Below the pieces are notes generated by a model. It saw only the letters and a program-made list of their open reading frames with translations. It ran no database searches and had not been told where the DNA came from. Position numbers and translations under genes: made by a program. From Rhabdornis inornatus (taxonomy: Eukaryota; Chordata; Aves; Passeriformes; Rhabdornithidae): 64,000 nucleotides of DNA. Positions 12,681 through 23,800 of the stretch are shown here, piece after piece; position 1 is the stretch's first letter, and every line of letters begins with the position of its first letter. The stretch is taken from the NCBI GenBank assembly GCA_013397075.1, contig VWZS01000496.1:434001-498000 (forward strand), written 5' to 3'.

Positions 12681-13428
12681 CCCACAAGAAACAGCCAAGC
12701 CAACAAACCTAACAATACAAGTGAACAGCAGAATGCCATGACCAGCATGTAGGTTTCCCACAGTATGTAGGATAATTGCTCATCAAGGTAGAAGGTGAGC
12801 GAGCTAAATGGCTGCATGCTTGAACAGACAGTCTGTGTTATTATTCTATCCTAGAATTCATTTGATGCTTAGAGATCTCAATTGAAGTTTTTGAGACTGA
12901 CCTTCCACTGTGATTTTGTACCCTAATGTGCAACTTTTGCATTCTTTTGTGCTCATGCATACAATGATTCTGAGGAAAAATAGGCCTGTCTTTACTGTAT
13001 GCTCATTATAAATGCTTTTGTTCTGTTTTTATGAATGTCCTGTCTAAAACTCATTAGTCATAAAAGCACACCAACAACTACCAAAAAGGCGTAATGTTAA
13101 ATTAAGTTTACTGTAGTGAAGCCAAAAATAAAATGACTAGTCAGTGGGAGTACAACATAAAAAAGATTTATGTCAAAATGGAAAAGACCTCTGAGCAACT
13201 GTTAAGAGACCGTTGTGCATATGATTCTGCACTTGAGAGACATCTATTTCCCTCCCAGTAATTCTGGAAAGAGAAGGACTCCAAGCGTCGTATTTTCAGC
13301 AAGGTTTTATTTGCTATTATGATGAGCAGGGGTCATTGCTCGGAGAAATAGGAACAGTCAATCAAGAGCATGCAGCAGAAAGCAGGTCTGAAGCTGCCCT
13401 CAGCACCTGGGGGAGGGTGTGCTGCTCA

Positions 13429-13454
13429 GGGGGTGGCTGGGCAGAGGGAATGGG
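13429..13454 (+). other. Putative G-quadruplex motif
   Basis: Four G-runs (GGGGG, GGG, GGG, GGG) are separated by loops TGGCT, CAGA and AAT, satisfying the G3+N1-7 rule on the + strand. Further G-runs lie just upstream at 13409-13417. The motif is on the non-template strand of the gene, so it would be present in the pre-mRNA. Confidence 0.75.
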
Positions 13455-14656
13455 AATGCACAATATTCCATGCCAGGGGCATTTAAAATCTGAGATTTTG
13501 ATTTGCTATGCCTAAAAGTAAGGGTAATTTTGCAAAATTTAGACCAGGTTGTTATTTCAAAGCTCATTATTTTAAAATGTAGATTCTTAGGCCCAATTCT
13601 AAATTTGAGCCATATGCCAAATGAAAATATAGAGGGGGTAGAGGTGTGTGGATTTGCTGTGCAGGACACCAGCCAAGTTGTGTGTTTCCTTTGTCCAGCC
13701 TGCCCATGTGCTCATTGAACTGAAAATACTTCCGAAATCCTTCTCTCCTTGAGATAACAACTAAGGGAAAAAACAAACTGAAATAATCAACCACAACTGT
13801 CTGCAGTCGATCTCTAGGCCTAAGTGAGACCTGAATGAGGCTTTTCTCCAGCATGGCAGAGAATTTCTTGTGTCCTAGCAAAAGCTACAACAATCTTCTA
13901 ATCAATAGTTATGAGGATCATGCACATCTTTTTTTTAAGGCTATACATTTCCACCCGAGTATCATCCTGAAAGATTTTCTGATACAATATGGAACTTGCA
14001 CAATTAAATATAACAAGGAGGCAAATCATAATATATGGGATAGTGTCCAAAGGAGAAGGTGTCCATATGGAGAGTGAATAGAGTTACTCAATCTGCATGA
14101 ATTTTGTCACAGGAAAAACAAGAAAGGGAGATGTGCTGCATTAGTAGTGCTGAATCTTACTTAGCAAGAGGAAACAGGAGAAAAGAGAAAAGATAACTGA
14201 AAAGAGGTAGTGGTAAAGGATTGGTAACAAGCCCCTTACTGTACTCAATAACTATTTGGTTGGTTGCCAAATCTGCTTGGATGAAATGGGTACAGGTAAG
14301 TCTATAGAACAGTCAGGTTTCTGTTGAATTGGCATAGGCAAAATGAGAGTTTTCTGTGACTGATTTAGATTATTTGTATCAATTGTAAGTATCCTGTATG
14401 TTGAGATTACTTTTGTCTAACTCTTTACTGAACACTGCAACATGCGAAGAGGCTGTATCATGTTCTTTATGTTGCCGAAGGGAGGAAATTTGGAACTCTT
14501 TCATCTTAACTCAGAGTCTAACAGCAGGAACCAGTAGGTCCATGTTAAGGAGATTGTATGAAAACTACTAAACTGTATTTGACAAGAGATGAGTGCCATT
14601 CAGGAGGTCTGCAAGGAAAGTGTACAGTGCGTGTATTCCCCAGAAAGCCCCAAGAA

Positions 14657-14693
14657 AATAATGGTGTAGTGTGTTTGAAACTACACCATTATT
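14657..14693. repeat. Perfect 14-bp inverted repeat (hairpin)
   Basis: AATAATGGTGTAGT at 14657-14670 pairs perfectly with ACTACACCATTATT at 14680-14693, with a 9-nt loop. Pairing stops outside these arms. The stem is too short for a microRNA precursor. Confidence 0.9.
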
Positions 14694-14699
14694 CAATAT

Positions 14700-14721
14700 T
14701 CATCATGCTTTCATCATGCTT
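14700..14721. repeat. 11-bp perfect tandem duplication
   Basis: TCATCATGCTT is present twice in tandem without mismatch, a few bases after the 14-bp hairpin. Confidence 0.9.
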
Positions 14722-16054
14722 GCTGATGGATCATCTGCATCTCCTGGAGACCTGTGTGTTTCCTTCTCATTTCCCCAACGATGGAATGGCAGATGAGTCC
14801 CAGGTCAACACTTCACACTATGCTAGCATTGTCCAATCTTCTGATGTGTCACATCCTGCTTCTCTTCACTGCCACTGTTCAACTTCCCTTGTGCTGACCA
14901 CACAGGCTTCTCTGGCTGTCTGAGCAGCAGAGATGCAAACAGGACTTTTTTTTCCCAGAGCTGGTATGGAAGCACAGTGGAAATGAGCAGGGTTTAGATA
15001 ATGGCCATGGCCATTTTGCAGGGCTAGCAGTGTGCTCACCCCCCTGAGAATCCCTGAGGCTGCTGCCCCACTGGTCTGCCAGGAGTAAACTGGTGTTGAA
15101 CCAGTCAGCTTTGCAATCTGCCTGTCATGGCACAAGCAGGACTTCTAAACTATTTTGGAAATTAAGTGACTTTGTTTATTCCACGCTCTTTGTGGCATTT
15201 ACTAGACAGGATGAATGTAGCTGTTTGCTTACCTGTTTCTAATTCTGAAATGAACCCCAGCACCCTGCAGTAGCAGCAAATCTCTACTGAAAAAGCAGCA
15301 CCTGTGTGGCAAATACATTCTAATGCAGCCTGCACCCATGTGTTTGAGCACACTCAGCAAAAATTCATGCAAAGATAAAACAGGATTTTAATTTTGTTTG
15401 GTTTTCTTTTTTTTTTTTTCACGCTATGTGTTTCTGTCAGAGAAAGATCCTTCCTCCTGCAAACTGGAATCTCACATCCATATAAGCCACCCCTGAAGCC
15501 TCCTTGATGTGGTCTCTTTGGGGCTTGTCCTAGAGACAGATTTTTTTCCATCTGTGGGAGTAATGCACTAGGTTGCTGCCACCCCTTCATAGCAGAAGAT
15601 TGCCATGAAATGAATGGTGGATTGTCCTTAGTATTGCCTGTTTGGTTTTGAGGAGGGATCTTCTGCAAGCTTGCTTAACTTTGTGACTAGCAGGTGTTTC
15701 TCTCTTCACCATTGTTTAGTGGTTTTTTTTGTAACCTTTCATCACCTCTTTCTACTTTTCCATTTCCTAATCTCTTTCCAAAACTCTTTCTACTTTTATT
15801 TCTTCCATTTTTTGAGCATTACTTCTTCCTACACCTCACACATAGATTGTGGACCAAATTAAAGCTTTTTCTTTCATGGTTGCAATTACTAAAGAAAAAT
15901 ATTATTTAGAAGAATGTAGCTAATGGCCTATGTTTCTATTCAAACATCACAATATTCTTGGGATAATAATAATAAATTTGCTGACACATCTTTAACGATC
16001 ATTCATAAAATGAATCTCTTCAGCAATGGTAGTAGGATGATTCTGTCAAGGAGC

Positions 16055-16165
16055 TGTTAGCCAGGAGACCTGACATCAGCTTCTATGACCTTGAGCAAGC
16101 CTAAGCCTCCCTGAAGCCTGACTTCCTATTGCCTCATACCCTGTAATAGCATTTGCCTGGTGCAA
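16055..16165 (+). mobile_element. Probable MIR-type SINE relic
   Basis: The stretch containing TATGACCTTGAGCAAGCC, then CCTCCCTGAAGCCTGACTTC and CCTGTAATAGCA, can be aligned with the MIR core (GTGACCTTGGGCAAG, CCTCTCTGAGCCTCAGTTTC, CTGTAAAATG). The match is gapped and old, and the edges are uncertain. A chance resemblance is possible. Confidence 0.5.
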
Positions 16166-17010
16166 AACCACTGTGACATGACATGATATGACAGCCTACC
16201 TTGAGATTAGAATGCAAGGTAAGGTTTTGCAAAAAAGTACAGAATTAGTCTGGCTTAGTTTCCTTGTTTATAAACTCAAGACCATAATACTGAAGTCTCT
16301 AGATCACCTATGATCCCTAAATAAGTGCTAAGTATTTTTATGAATGTATTTCAAGACAAATGCACGTTTATCAGGTATTTTTCGTGTCACATCCCCGCAG
16401 CATTCAACAGCATTTTGAGATTTGCAGCATGCTGAAAATAATTGTCATAAATATGCTCCTATATTTTTTAAGATTGTTTAGCATTTATCAGTCGTGGTTG
16501 GTTCAGTACACAGGTAATAATTTGACTGTAGTGGTAATATTTCTATTCTCACTGAAATGATGAAAGTCAGCTTTTTGCCCCAAATAGAACAGGTTTAATT
16601 TTTTCCTGTAATTTCTGGATCTACAATTTACAGATATATTATTTTATTCTCAGGCCTCTAAACAAGACTAGCAATCTGGGTCTTGAAATGGCTTTCAGAT
16701 TTGACTAATTCTTTTGGCCATTCTTTTCTAGGAGGCACAAGTTTGTGCAGGGAGGGTCTGGGATGGAAGTGTGTCAGGTAGCACTGAGGGATTGCAGATG
16801 TTTTTCTTGTAAAACTCGGTGCCAAAAATGGACAACTGCAAGTTGCACAAAAGCTGTGCTTTCAGTGTAACTATGACTACAGGAATCAGCCTGGGATCCA
16901 TGGGAATAATCAAACATCTCATATCAATTTAAGATAGTAAATGCACTACAGTAGTTTTTTAGTGCTAATATATGTCCTGTTTTTTTCATTCAGCCATACC
17001 CATGACCCAA

Positions 17011-17033
17011 TTGTTTGTTTGTTTGTTTTTTTT
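17011..17033. repeat. (TTTG)n plus poly-T simple repeat
   Basis: About four TTTG units end in a T-run at 17026-17033. Confidence 0.85.
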
Positions 17034-20000
17034 AACAGATTGCATCACTCTATGTTTAAATGCTTTTATAGTGTGTTTGGGATGCAGTGCTGGAAAGCAT
17101 AAATTAGTGGGGTTTGGGTAAAGGTTCCAGTCTGTCCATGAGAATAATGCTGTCTCACACTTTGTTCTTTCTGTGGGCTCCAGCAAAGGCAATGGTTCTC
17201 TTACCTGCTGTTACTGAGGATTTCAGAAATGCTTCTCTGCTCTGCAAAGTGCTGTAGCACAGGAGCAGGAGGTCTGGGTCTCGGTCTGTATTATTCTTTT
17301 TACATATTTGCTATGTAAGTCTCAGGGATGCAGGATTTGTGCTGGGCTTTGGGGTTGCAAAGCAAAGGCTCCTCAGAAACTCTCACATGCTGTATATTAT
17401 TGCAAGGTCCAGCTGTAACTTTTCACTTGACTTAGGCTGACAAAGTCTATAAAAGTGTCCATTCTGGATGGAAATTCTATTCAGGAGGTACTCATGTATT
17501 GCTTGGTGTATTGCAAGACCATATTAAAACCACTTGTGGGCTGTACTCTGCCATAAGATCTCAGAATTTTATGTGCATGTGGATGACCTGGCGTCTCCTG
17601 TTAATAACTTCAGGAATTCTGGAGAGGTTATAAGATTTCCCTTTTACACATGTGGAAACAGAAAGATGTAAATTACTTGCATGGGAAAGAAATTAGGGAA
17701 ATTTAATAATATGCCACACATCTAAGCCAGTCTCTCAACTTTAAGGCTAGTTTTGTAAACTAGTCTTTCCCATCACAAAAAAATATTAGATTAATTAAAT
17801 ACTATGCATTATTACCAGTTTAAAGGGTAGTTTGGGCTTGTGGAAGGTCTATCAATACCATAAATACCAGTAGTCAAATATTTAAAAATGTATTTTGTTG
17901 ACAAAAAAAAAATCAGAAAGGTTATTATTTCCACAATCAAAGACTGAAATTAAGGAAGTATTTTCAATGGTAAGATCATAATTAGCTTTAAGAGAGATCA
18001 AGTTGATTTTTATACTTTGTGTTGGTTTTTTTTTTAATGATTAAATAAGTGAATACACATAATTCAATAAAATATTTATCTGTTATCTAAGATAGCTCTA
18101 AAACTAAAGATGTGACTTCTGAGCTAAATTTCTTAACTTTCTAGAAAGCTATTCTGTGAAGATAATGAAAGTTTTAAAGCTTTTCTAAAGTGTTGGAGGC
18201 AATTTGAACTACATCTTTAAAAATTATACTCAGAAATGGAGAGTTGAATTCACACCCAGGACCTTAATTCTAGATGCTCAGTTGGAAAACATTGCCCTGT
18301 ATTTCTTCACAGTTCATAGAATTCAATTTTTGTTAACACTAACCTTTTATAAACCATTTACCATGTAAAGTACCATTACCACATGGCTGTATTAGGATAA
18401 GATCGGAAATTTTTACCAAGACTTTGAAAAGTTCTTAAAAAAAAATATATCTTGACTTCCATATTAAAATAAGATGCTTGTAAAAGTGTTGATGGAGCTA
18501 AGATAGGAAAGCCAATGAGATAAAGTGGAATATTTTGTTTAACTTGTCACCCTTTTAAATGTAGTGCTTTAAAATTATGTCAAAGTTTACTTATAAAAAT
18601 AATAAATTCTCCTAATTAAAATTAGCATTTGGCTTGGGAGACTAGTCAGAATTAAAGTATGCATTGTAAACATTGCCTTTGCCACTTCAGCATTTCCTGG
18701 ACAAAATTTATTTTTTTTCCAAAAGTGCCCTGACATTTTAATAGCCTGATAAGTGCCAGAACCTTACACATTTTTTTATTCTAAAAGCTGGTGAATTTTT
18801 TACTTATATAGTATTTATAACTCTGAGTTTACCTCCAAGCTATAAGGGATACTGCTTTACTTATGTATTTTTCGATTTTTTTTTGATTCATTAGTAAGGG
18901 CATTATCCTCTTTCCCCCCTTTATTTAAACTATGATCTTCAGAGGCAAATTCATTAGGCTGATGCTCGCAGTCTACAGGTGACACTGCTCTGGTTTTCTA
19001 TCTTGTGTTCAGCAGTCTATGGTTTAGGTAACTGCCAGTTATTTATCTCTTTTGAACCTTTTGATAGCACACTGTTTTGTTTGTGGTGGTTTTTTACCAT
19101 CTCTCTTGTCTGCTTTCTGACTAAAGCAACCACTGCAGCTTGTCAGTGTTTGAGGTTGGACACTTTGCTGTTCCTTAACACGACTCTGTCACCCGCCACA
19201 GCATTTAAGCCATGTTCAGAAATGTAAGTTAAATATCACCCAGGAAAAAAAGGGACAAAGTCTAAGTCTCTAAGTGTTCATGATAGCAAATAAGTTTATT
19301 TAAAAATCAGCAAATTATGTAGTGACAGAATGCCACAGTCCCCCTTTCTACCTTCTTGCAGCTTCAGCTAAGAAAATACCCCAGAGAACGTTATAGCTGT
19401 AAACTGGCAGTGACATCTACTGTGGCTTTTACCAGAAATCTCAAAAAAAGGTCTGTTCTCAAGGCTGTAGGCAGTTTTAGTAGGTCTTAGGAAAATTAAG
19501 AATAATGTAAGAATGCACAGTAAATTTTTAGTTTACTTTTTAATCCAGTAAATATATGTTGATTGCTGAACACTAAGATGCTATTGTACTTTCCCCTGAA
19601 GTTTCCAGCTTATTTTCATTTCTTAAGGAATTGTAAACATCAGGAAGAAACCTTCAATTTAGGCTTACCCAGCTCTGTTGTAGTATATTATATGGTAATC
19701 AGAGGTACTCCTGTTTGATGACCTTTCATCTAGGGTTGTTGTTTAGCAGTGCACAGTGCTGCAATCTGGCCTTTCATGTGTTTTGAGTATTGATTTTTCA
19801 GATAGCAAGAACCAGAATAGTAACCTTGGGAGGTCTGGCATCACTGTGACCTGGTTTGCTTGTATTTCTTGTGACTCTAGTAAGATTCTGGGAGCGGTTG
19901 GCTGATGGAAATGGTATGTCTCTCCTCACTTTGCTTTTGTGAAAGCTACAAAAAAAGTGTTTCCCTAGTGTCTCTTCCTGTATCTTTCCATTCCAGCTTA

Positions 20001-20366
20001 TTTCCATTCCAATTCTCTTTTTGTCCTCCCACCCTTCCAGTTGCAGATCGACCTGAAGGGGACCTGTCACCCTCACCCCAGGAGCAGCAGCAGCATTCAT
20101 TTCAGCCTGTATGGCTGGGCAGCCTTGCATGGACACTGCTAATGACTGCAGCACTGAAAGCTGAGGGAGTTCTACCTCAGATGAAAAATTGCACATCAGG
20201 TGCAGTTTTGGCCAAGAATCACCTTACACTGATGCTCTGCTTTTGGAGTGTCTTATCTCTTTCCTTTGGACAAAGAAATGTCCTGGCATTTTTTTCTTCA
20301 AACCTCTATGTAAACTCCATCCCTTTCTAAAGCTTCGGGGTATGAATTCCCAGTTCACACTGGGGT

Positions 20367-20663
20367 ACCATAAAATCACAGAATTATTTATTTTGGAAAA
20401 GACCTTTAAGATTATCAAGACCAACTGTAAGCCTAACACTGCCAGTGCCACTAACCCATGTCCCTAAGTGCCAGGGGCATGACTCACATTAAGGGGTTAC
20501 GAGGGCAGGACCTGGCACTTTCACCTTGTTAAACCTCATGGAGTTGACCTTGGCCCATCAATCCAGACTGTCCAGATTCCTCTGCAGAGCTTTCCTGCCC
20601 TCCAGCAGATTAACATTCCTGCCCAACTTGGTGTTATCTGTGAATTTACTGGGAGTGCACTCT
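20367..20663 (-). mobile_element. CR1 LINE, antisense, internally deleted
   Basis: The left edge, AAAATCACAGAATTATTTAT followed by GGAAAAGACCTTTAAGAT, is the antisense CR1 3' terminus. After TCCCTAAGTGCC the sequence leaves the consensus. It rejoins CR1 from GGACCTGGCACTTTCACCTT and continues through CTCTGCAGAGCTTTCCTGCC, CCCAACTTGGTGTTATCTG and GGGAGTGCACTC, a reverse-transcriptase region. Several hundred bases of the consensus are missing between the two parts, so this is either a deleted copy or two adjacent insertions. Confidence 0.85.
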
Positions 20664-20676
20664 TTTGCCAAGACTA

Positions 20677-20733
20677 GTTGGATCAGATGATTCTAGAGGT
20701 CCTGGCCAACCTGGTATTCTGTGATTCTGTGAT
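20677..20733 (+). mobile_element. CR1 3' end, sense, nested in the antisense CR1
   Basis: TTGGATCAGATGATTCTAGA, then GGTCCTGGCCAACC and the terminal tandem octamer ATTCTGTGATTCTGTGAT are the sense 3' end of a CR1. It separates the antisense pieces ending in GTGCACTC and resuming with CATCCAGATCAC, which are contiguous in CR1, so it was probably inserted into the older copy. It is severely 5'-truncated, as is usual for CR1. Confidence 0.85.
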
Positions 20734-20767
20734 CCCCCCCATCCAGATCACTGATAAAGATGTTAAT
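20734..20767 (-). mobile_element. CR1 antisense continuation after the nested insertion
   Basis: CATCCAGATCACTGATAAAG and the following ATGTTAA continue the antisense CR1 at the point where the left part stops (GGGTGCACTC, then CATCCAGATCATTGATAAAGATATTAA in the recalled consensus). Confidence 0.7.
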
Positions 20768-20800
20768 GGTCTGGATGAGGGGATTGAGTGCACCATGGTG
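20766..20800 (+). mobile_element. Short sense CR1 fragment, head-to-head with the previous one
   Basis: GTCTGGATGAGGGGATTGAG followed by TGCACC is the same CR1 region as the preceding antisense piece but in sense orientation. With 20650-20663 and 20734-20752 it forms an interrupted inverted repeat. The right edge is uncertain. Confidence 0.6.
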
Positions 20801-23800
20801 AAGGGTGGCTTCCATATTAAATAAGTGTGATGATGGTTGTGTGAGAGTAGTTCTGTGTGAAGAATCCATTATCTGGATGAAATGTTCTTCATGCATAAGG
20901 AATGAGAGTACAAGCAATAGTGCCACAAAGGGGTTGAGCTGGTGGCTGATGTCAGTACTGGAAGTTTGTAAAAAAGTGTCACCAGACCTCTTTGTAATCT
21001 TGGATATACTTTCTCAATCTAAAAATCTCTTCCTCAATGGAGTTCTCTTGTGGGAATGAGGTTACTTACTGACCGTTTCAGAATACAATCTATTGTCAAT
21101 GCTTGTTCATCACATGTAATGGTGGGTATGCAATATTTACAATCTTTCCATAAGGATTGCTGTTTGGAATAGCAGAGTCACAACTAATTACCTCAGCTGC
21201 TGCTTAGGAAAGCCATCTGAATTATCATACCTTGGTTGGAATAATCTAGCCCTGTGTTAGAAATATATTACCCAGTAAACACAATGCAGTTGATGCCTGT
21301 TTGCAGAGCCCTCATTCATTTCAAAAGTCACAGGAGACAAAATAATTTTTTTCTGTGCCTGATCCCCTGAGCAAAAGAGAAGCTGTTATCTGAAGTAACA
21401 GGACAGCATATGCTTCACTGCAGTGCGGCTGGCAGCCTAGAGCCTTGAAAAATGCGTTCTTGTCTTCAGGGGAGCATAGACAGCAATTTTGTGCATCTCA
21501 AGAGGTGTTAAAACAACATCTGATGAGTCAAGTTGCAATCAAATGAGCCTTGCTAGGGTAGAGCAAGCAACATAGTCAAGGTTTTGGCAACTGCCATTTT
21601 ATCTTTGCCTTTTTTAATCAGAGAAAATCTACTGTGATTTCTTACAAATGTTCTTGAGCTTTACAATGAAGAAAGATGTCCTGATCTATTCTTTCTGTCA
21701 CCCAGCTACCTTGAAATTTTAACCTCAGAAGTGAAAACAAAAAGTTAAAGTACAGTTTGTGTTTCAGGTTCTATTCCCTTACCTATTAAAAATTACTGAA
21801 TCTGTCATCTAAGAATTCCTGAGTTAGTCACCCGTGGAAACTGTCTTTATTCTGGAAGAATAAATTGCAAATTTTCGTTTTTATAATTTTTAAAAGTACT
21901 TTGACTGCCAAACAATTGTCTTGAAATGTCAATTCCGTGGATTTATGTAGTCCTCAATTTGTTATGTTTGTGTTCAGATATGCCATTCCATCTGTCTTCA
22001 TGATTATAAGATAGGCGGCCATTTGGGCACTTTAAAGTTTGTATTTTCTGGTAGAAGACATCAATGATGCCCACATTTTTAGCACACTCACACTAGTAAA
22101 CAAGGAAAATATGGTAATCATTAAAGGCTTTTTGCACCCAACAGCTTGCAAGGGCTTTGAAAAATAGTCCTTGTACAAGATAAAGATGAAAGGTGTGTGA
22201 AAAGGTTTTCAAAGTCTATATGTTTCTAGAAGGTCAGGCAATTTCATCACCAGTCTTAGGCAAAGAGGAGGGACTTCATTTGCTGCTGATGAAAAGAGCC
22301 CCAACAAAAGAGGTAGCAGTCAAGTCTGTGGAGGAGTAATGTGCTTTGGTTGGATCTGTAATTCCATTATGCTGAGTAAAAGGAGTTTCACAGAAGAGCC
22401 TGAAGCACTGACTCTTCTCTGGAAAAAAAGGGAATGAGAAACCATATTCTGCCCAGATTTGTCTGGCTGAACTTGGAAGCACAGGGTGGTTCCACAACAT
22501 CTAACTATGGATGATGCACTCAAAGAGCCTCAGCTGGGACCAAGATCCATAAATTAGCAGAGAAATCCATGACCATATCAAAGGCTCAAACTGTTCTGAT
22601 CTTCTGGAATAATTAACAGCTTCATTACTTCACCTTGTCCACCTAGTACCAACCAGTCCTTACCACAGTGCCATGCAGTACTCTTGCACATCCACCTAGG
22701 AGCAATTGCAGCAAAAGGGTAGATAACTTGGAGACCTGATCTTTACATTTTGCTTGTTCTCAGTCAAAACTGTTGTTGTGCTTAGTTTCCTACCTTATCC
22801 TTTGCATTAATTTGGAATTACTCGTTCTATTTCCTGAACAGGCTGTAAGCAAATGGGGAGAGATACCTTGGGTGTAAGGTCTCTCATTTCTGTTTATTTT
22901 TTTACCTCTGAATTCCTCTTTCCTCACAGAAATTGTGTTTATAATGGAAATTACAAAGGATCTAAGTAAATCCTTTCATCTTCTCTCTGCTTGCCTTGTT
23001 GAGGAATTATCACCAAAAGTAGAAACATTGACCTTCTCCTTATTCAGAAATAATAGAGAAAATGAATTCAACCAGTAAAGATTATTTCAGTACATGTAGG
23101 ACAAAACTACTTTGTTGTGCTATACAATTTCCATGGGAAATTGTCACATTAGGATGGCTAATAATTGCCTTGCTGAATGATCTTCTATTTTGTTGGCAAA
23201 CATACTGTTGCATGTTTATTGCAAGGTAACAGAGAGGGTTAATTTACATGACATTGAATCCTTTTGCCACCTTTATATTAATACCTAATCATGTTCACAG
23301 GAACAGTGGTTTGACTGGTTCATGGGTGACAGTGATTAGTAGGTAAAACAGCATAAACAAATCTTTTTAATATTTTTACTTCTTTATTTTTTTGATTTCT
23401 CCATGGCTGTGAGCAACATGGAAGAGCATTACAGGCAGTGCATTGCCCCCAGTGCTGCTACAGGATCAAACCTAGGTTTGATAAAATGTAAATTAGCTGA
23501 ATTTACTCTTGAGGATGTAAGTGAAGGGGCATTTATCAAAATATTGTACAAAACTTCTGCTGTGTTTCTTGTGCCGCTTCATTTGTCATCAGCCTTCTTG
23601 AAGCATCAACCTTTAGTCTGGCATTAGAACTGGAGTGTTGAAAATAGTTTCTTAATTGTTCTATGCACTATGAGTTTATTACCAGATTATATTCTTATGA
23701 CACAGATTATAGTTGGAGGTACATGATATACAATATAAATATGATGTGTCACTAAAGCTCATCCTTGATTAAGATTTTATTTTACTCTCCTCTTAACTAG

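Larger units (their letters stand above)
9131..20366 (+). other. Intronic stretch, largely unique sequence
   Basis: No exon or gene is recognisable in these 11 kb. It holds two short hairpins (12189-12213 and 14657-14693), a G4 motif at 13429-13454, an 11-bp tandem duplication at 14700-14721, a pyrimidine-rich tract around 15402-15420, a probable MIR relic near 16055-16165 and a TTTG repeat at 17011-17033. The AT-rich block 17700-18960 has no repeat signature. The open frames at 14558-14923 and 19905-20330 look random. Confidence 0.7.

Noticed and set aside
14558..14923. 121-codon open frame on the + strand
   Set aside because: It spans the 14-bp hairpin and the 11-bp duplication, has no recognisable domain, and lies inside an intron. 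Length is within chance expectation for 64 kb.
17220..17340. Second possible MIR relic
   Set aside because: Only scattered words resemble MIR (GGTCTGGGTCTC, GCTATGTAAG). No continuous core match.
19905..20330. 141-codon open frame on the + strand
   Set aside because: No recognisable domain. Leucine/serine/phenylalanine-rich composition reflects pyrimidine-rich DNA, and a competing frame is open on the opposite strand.
20990..21059. Segment translating to VILD...LFLNG, superficially like the next SORCS2 exon (VILVSSSL...LFLSADEG)
   Set aside because: There is no splice acceptor before it, the Asp-box residues are missing and the alignment needs a gap.
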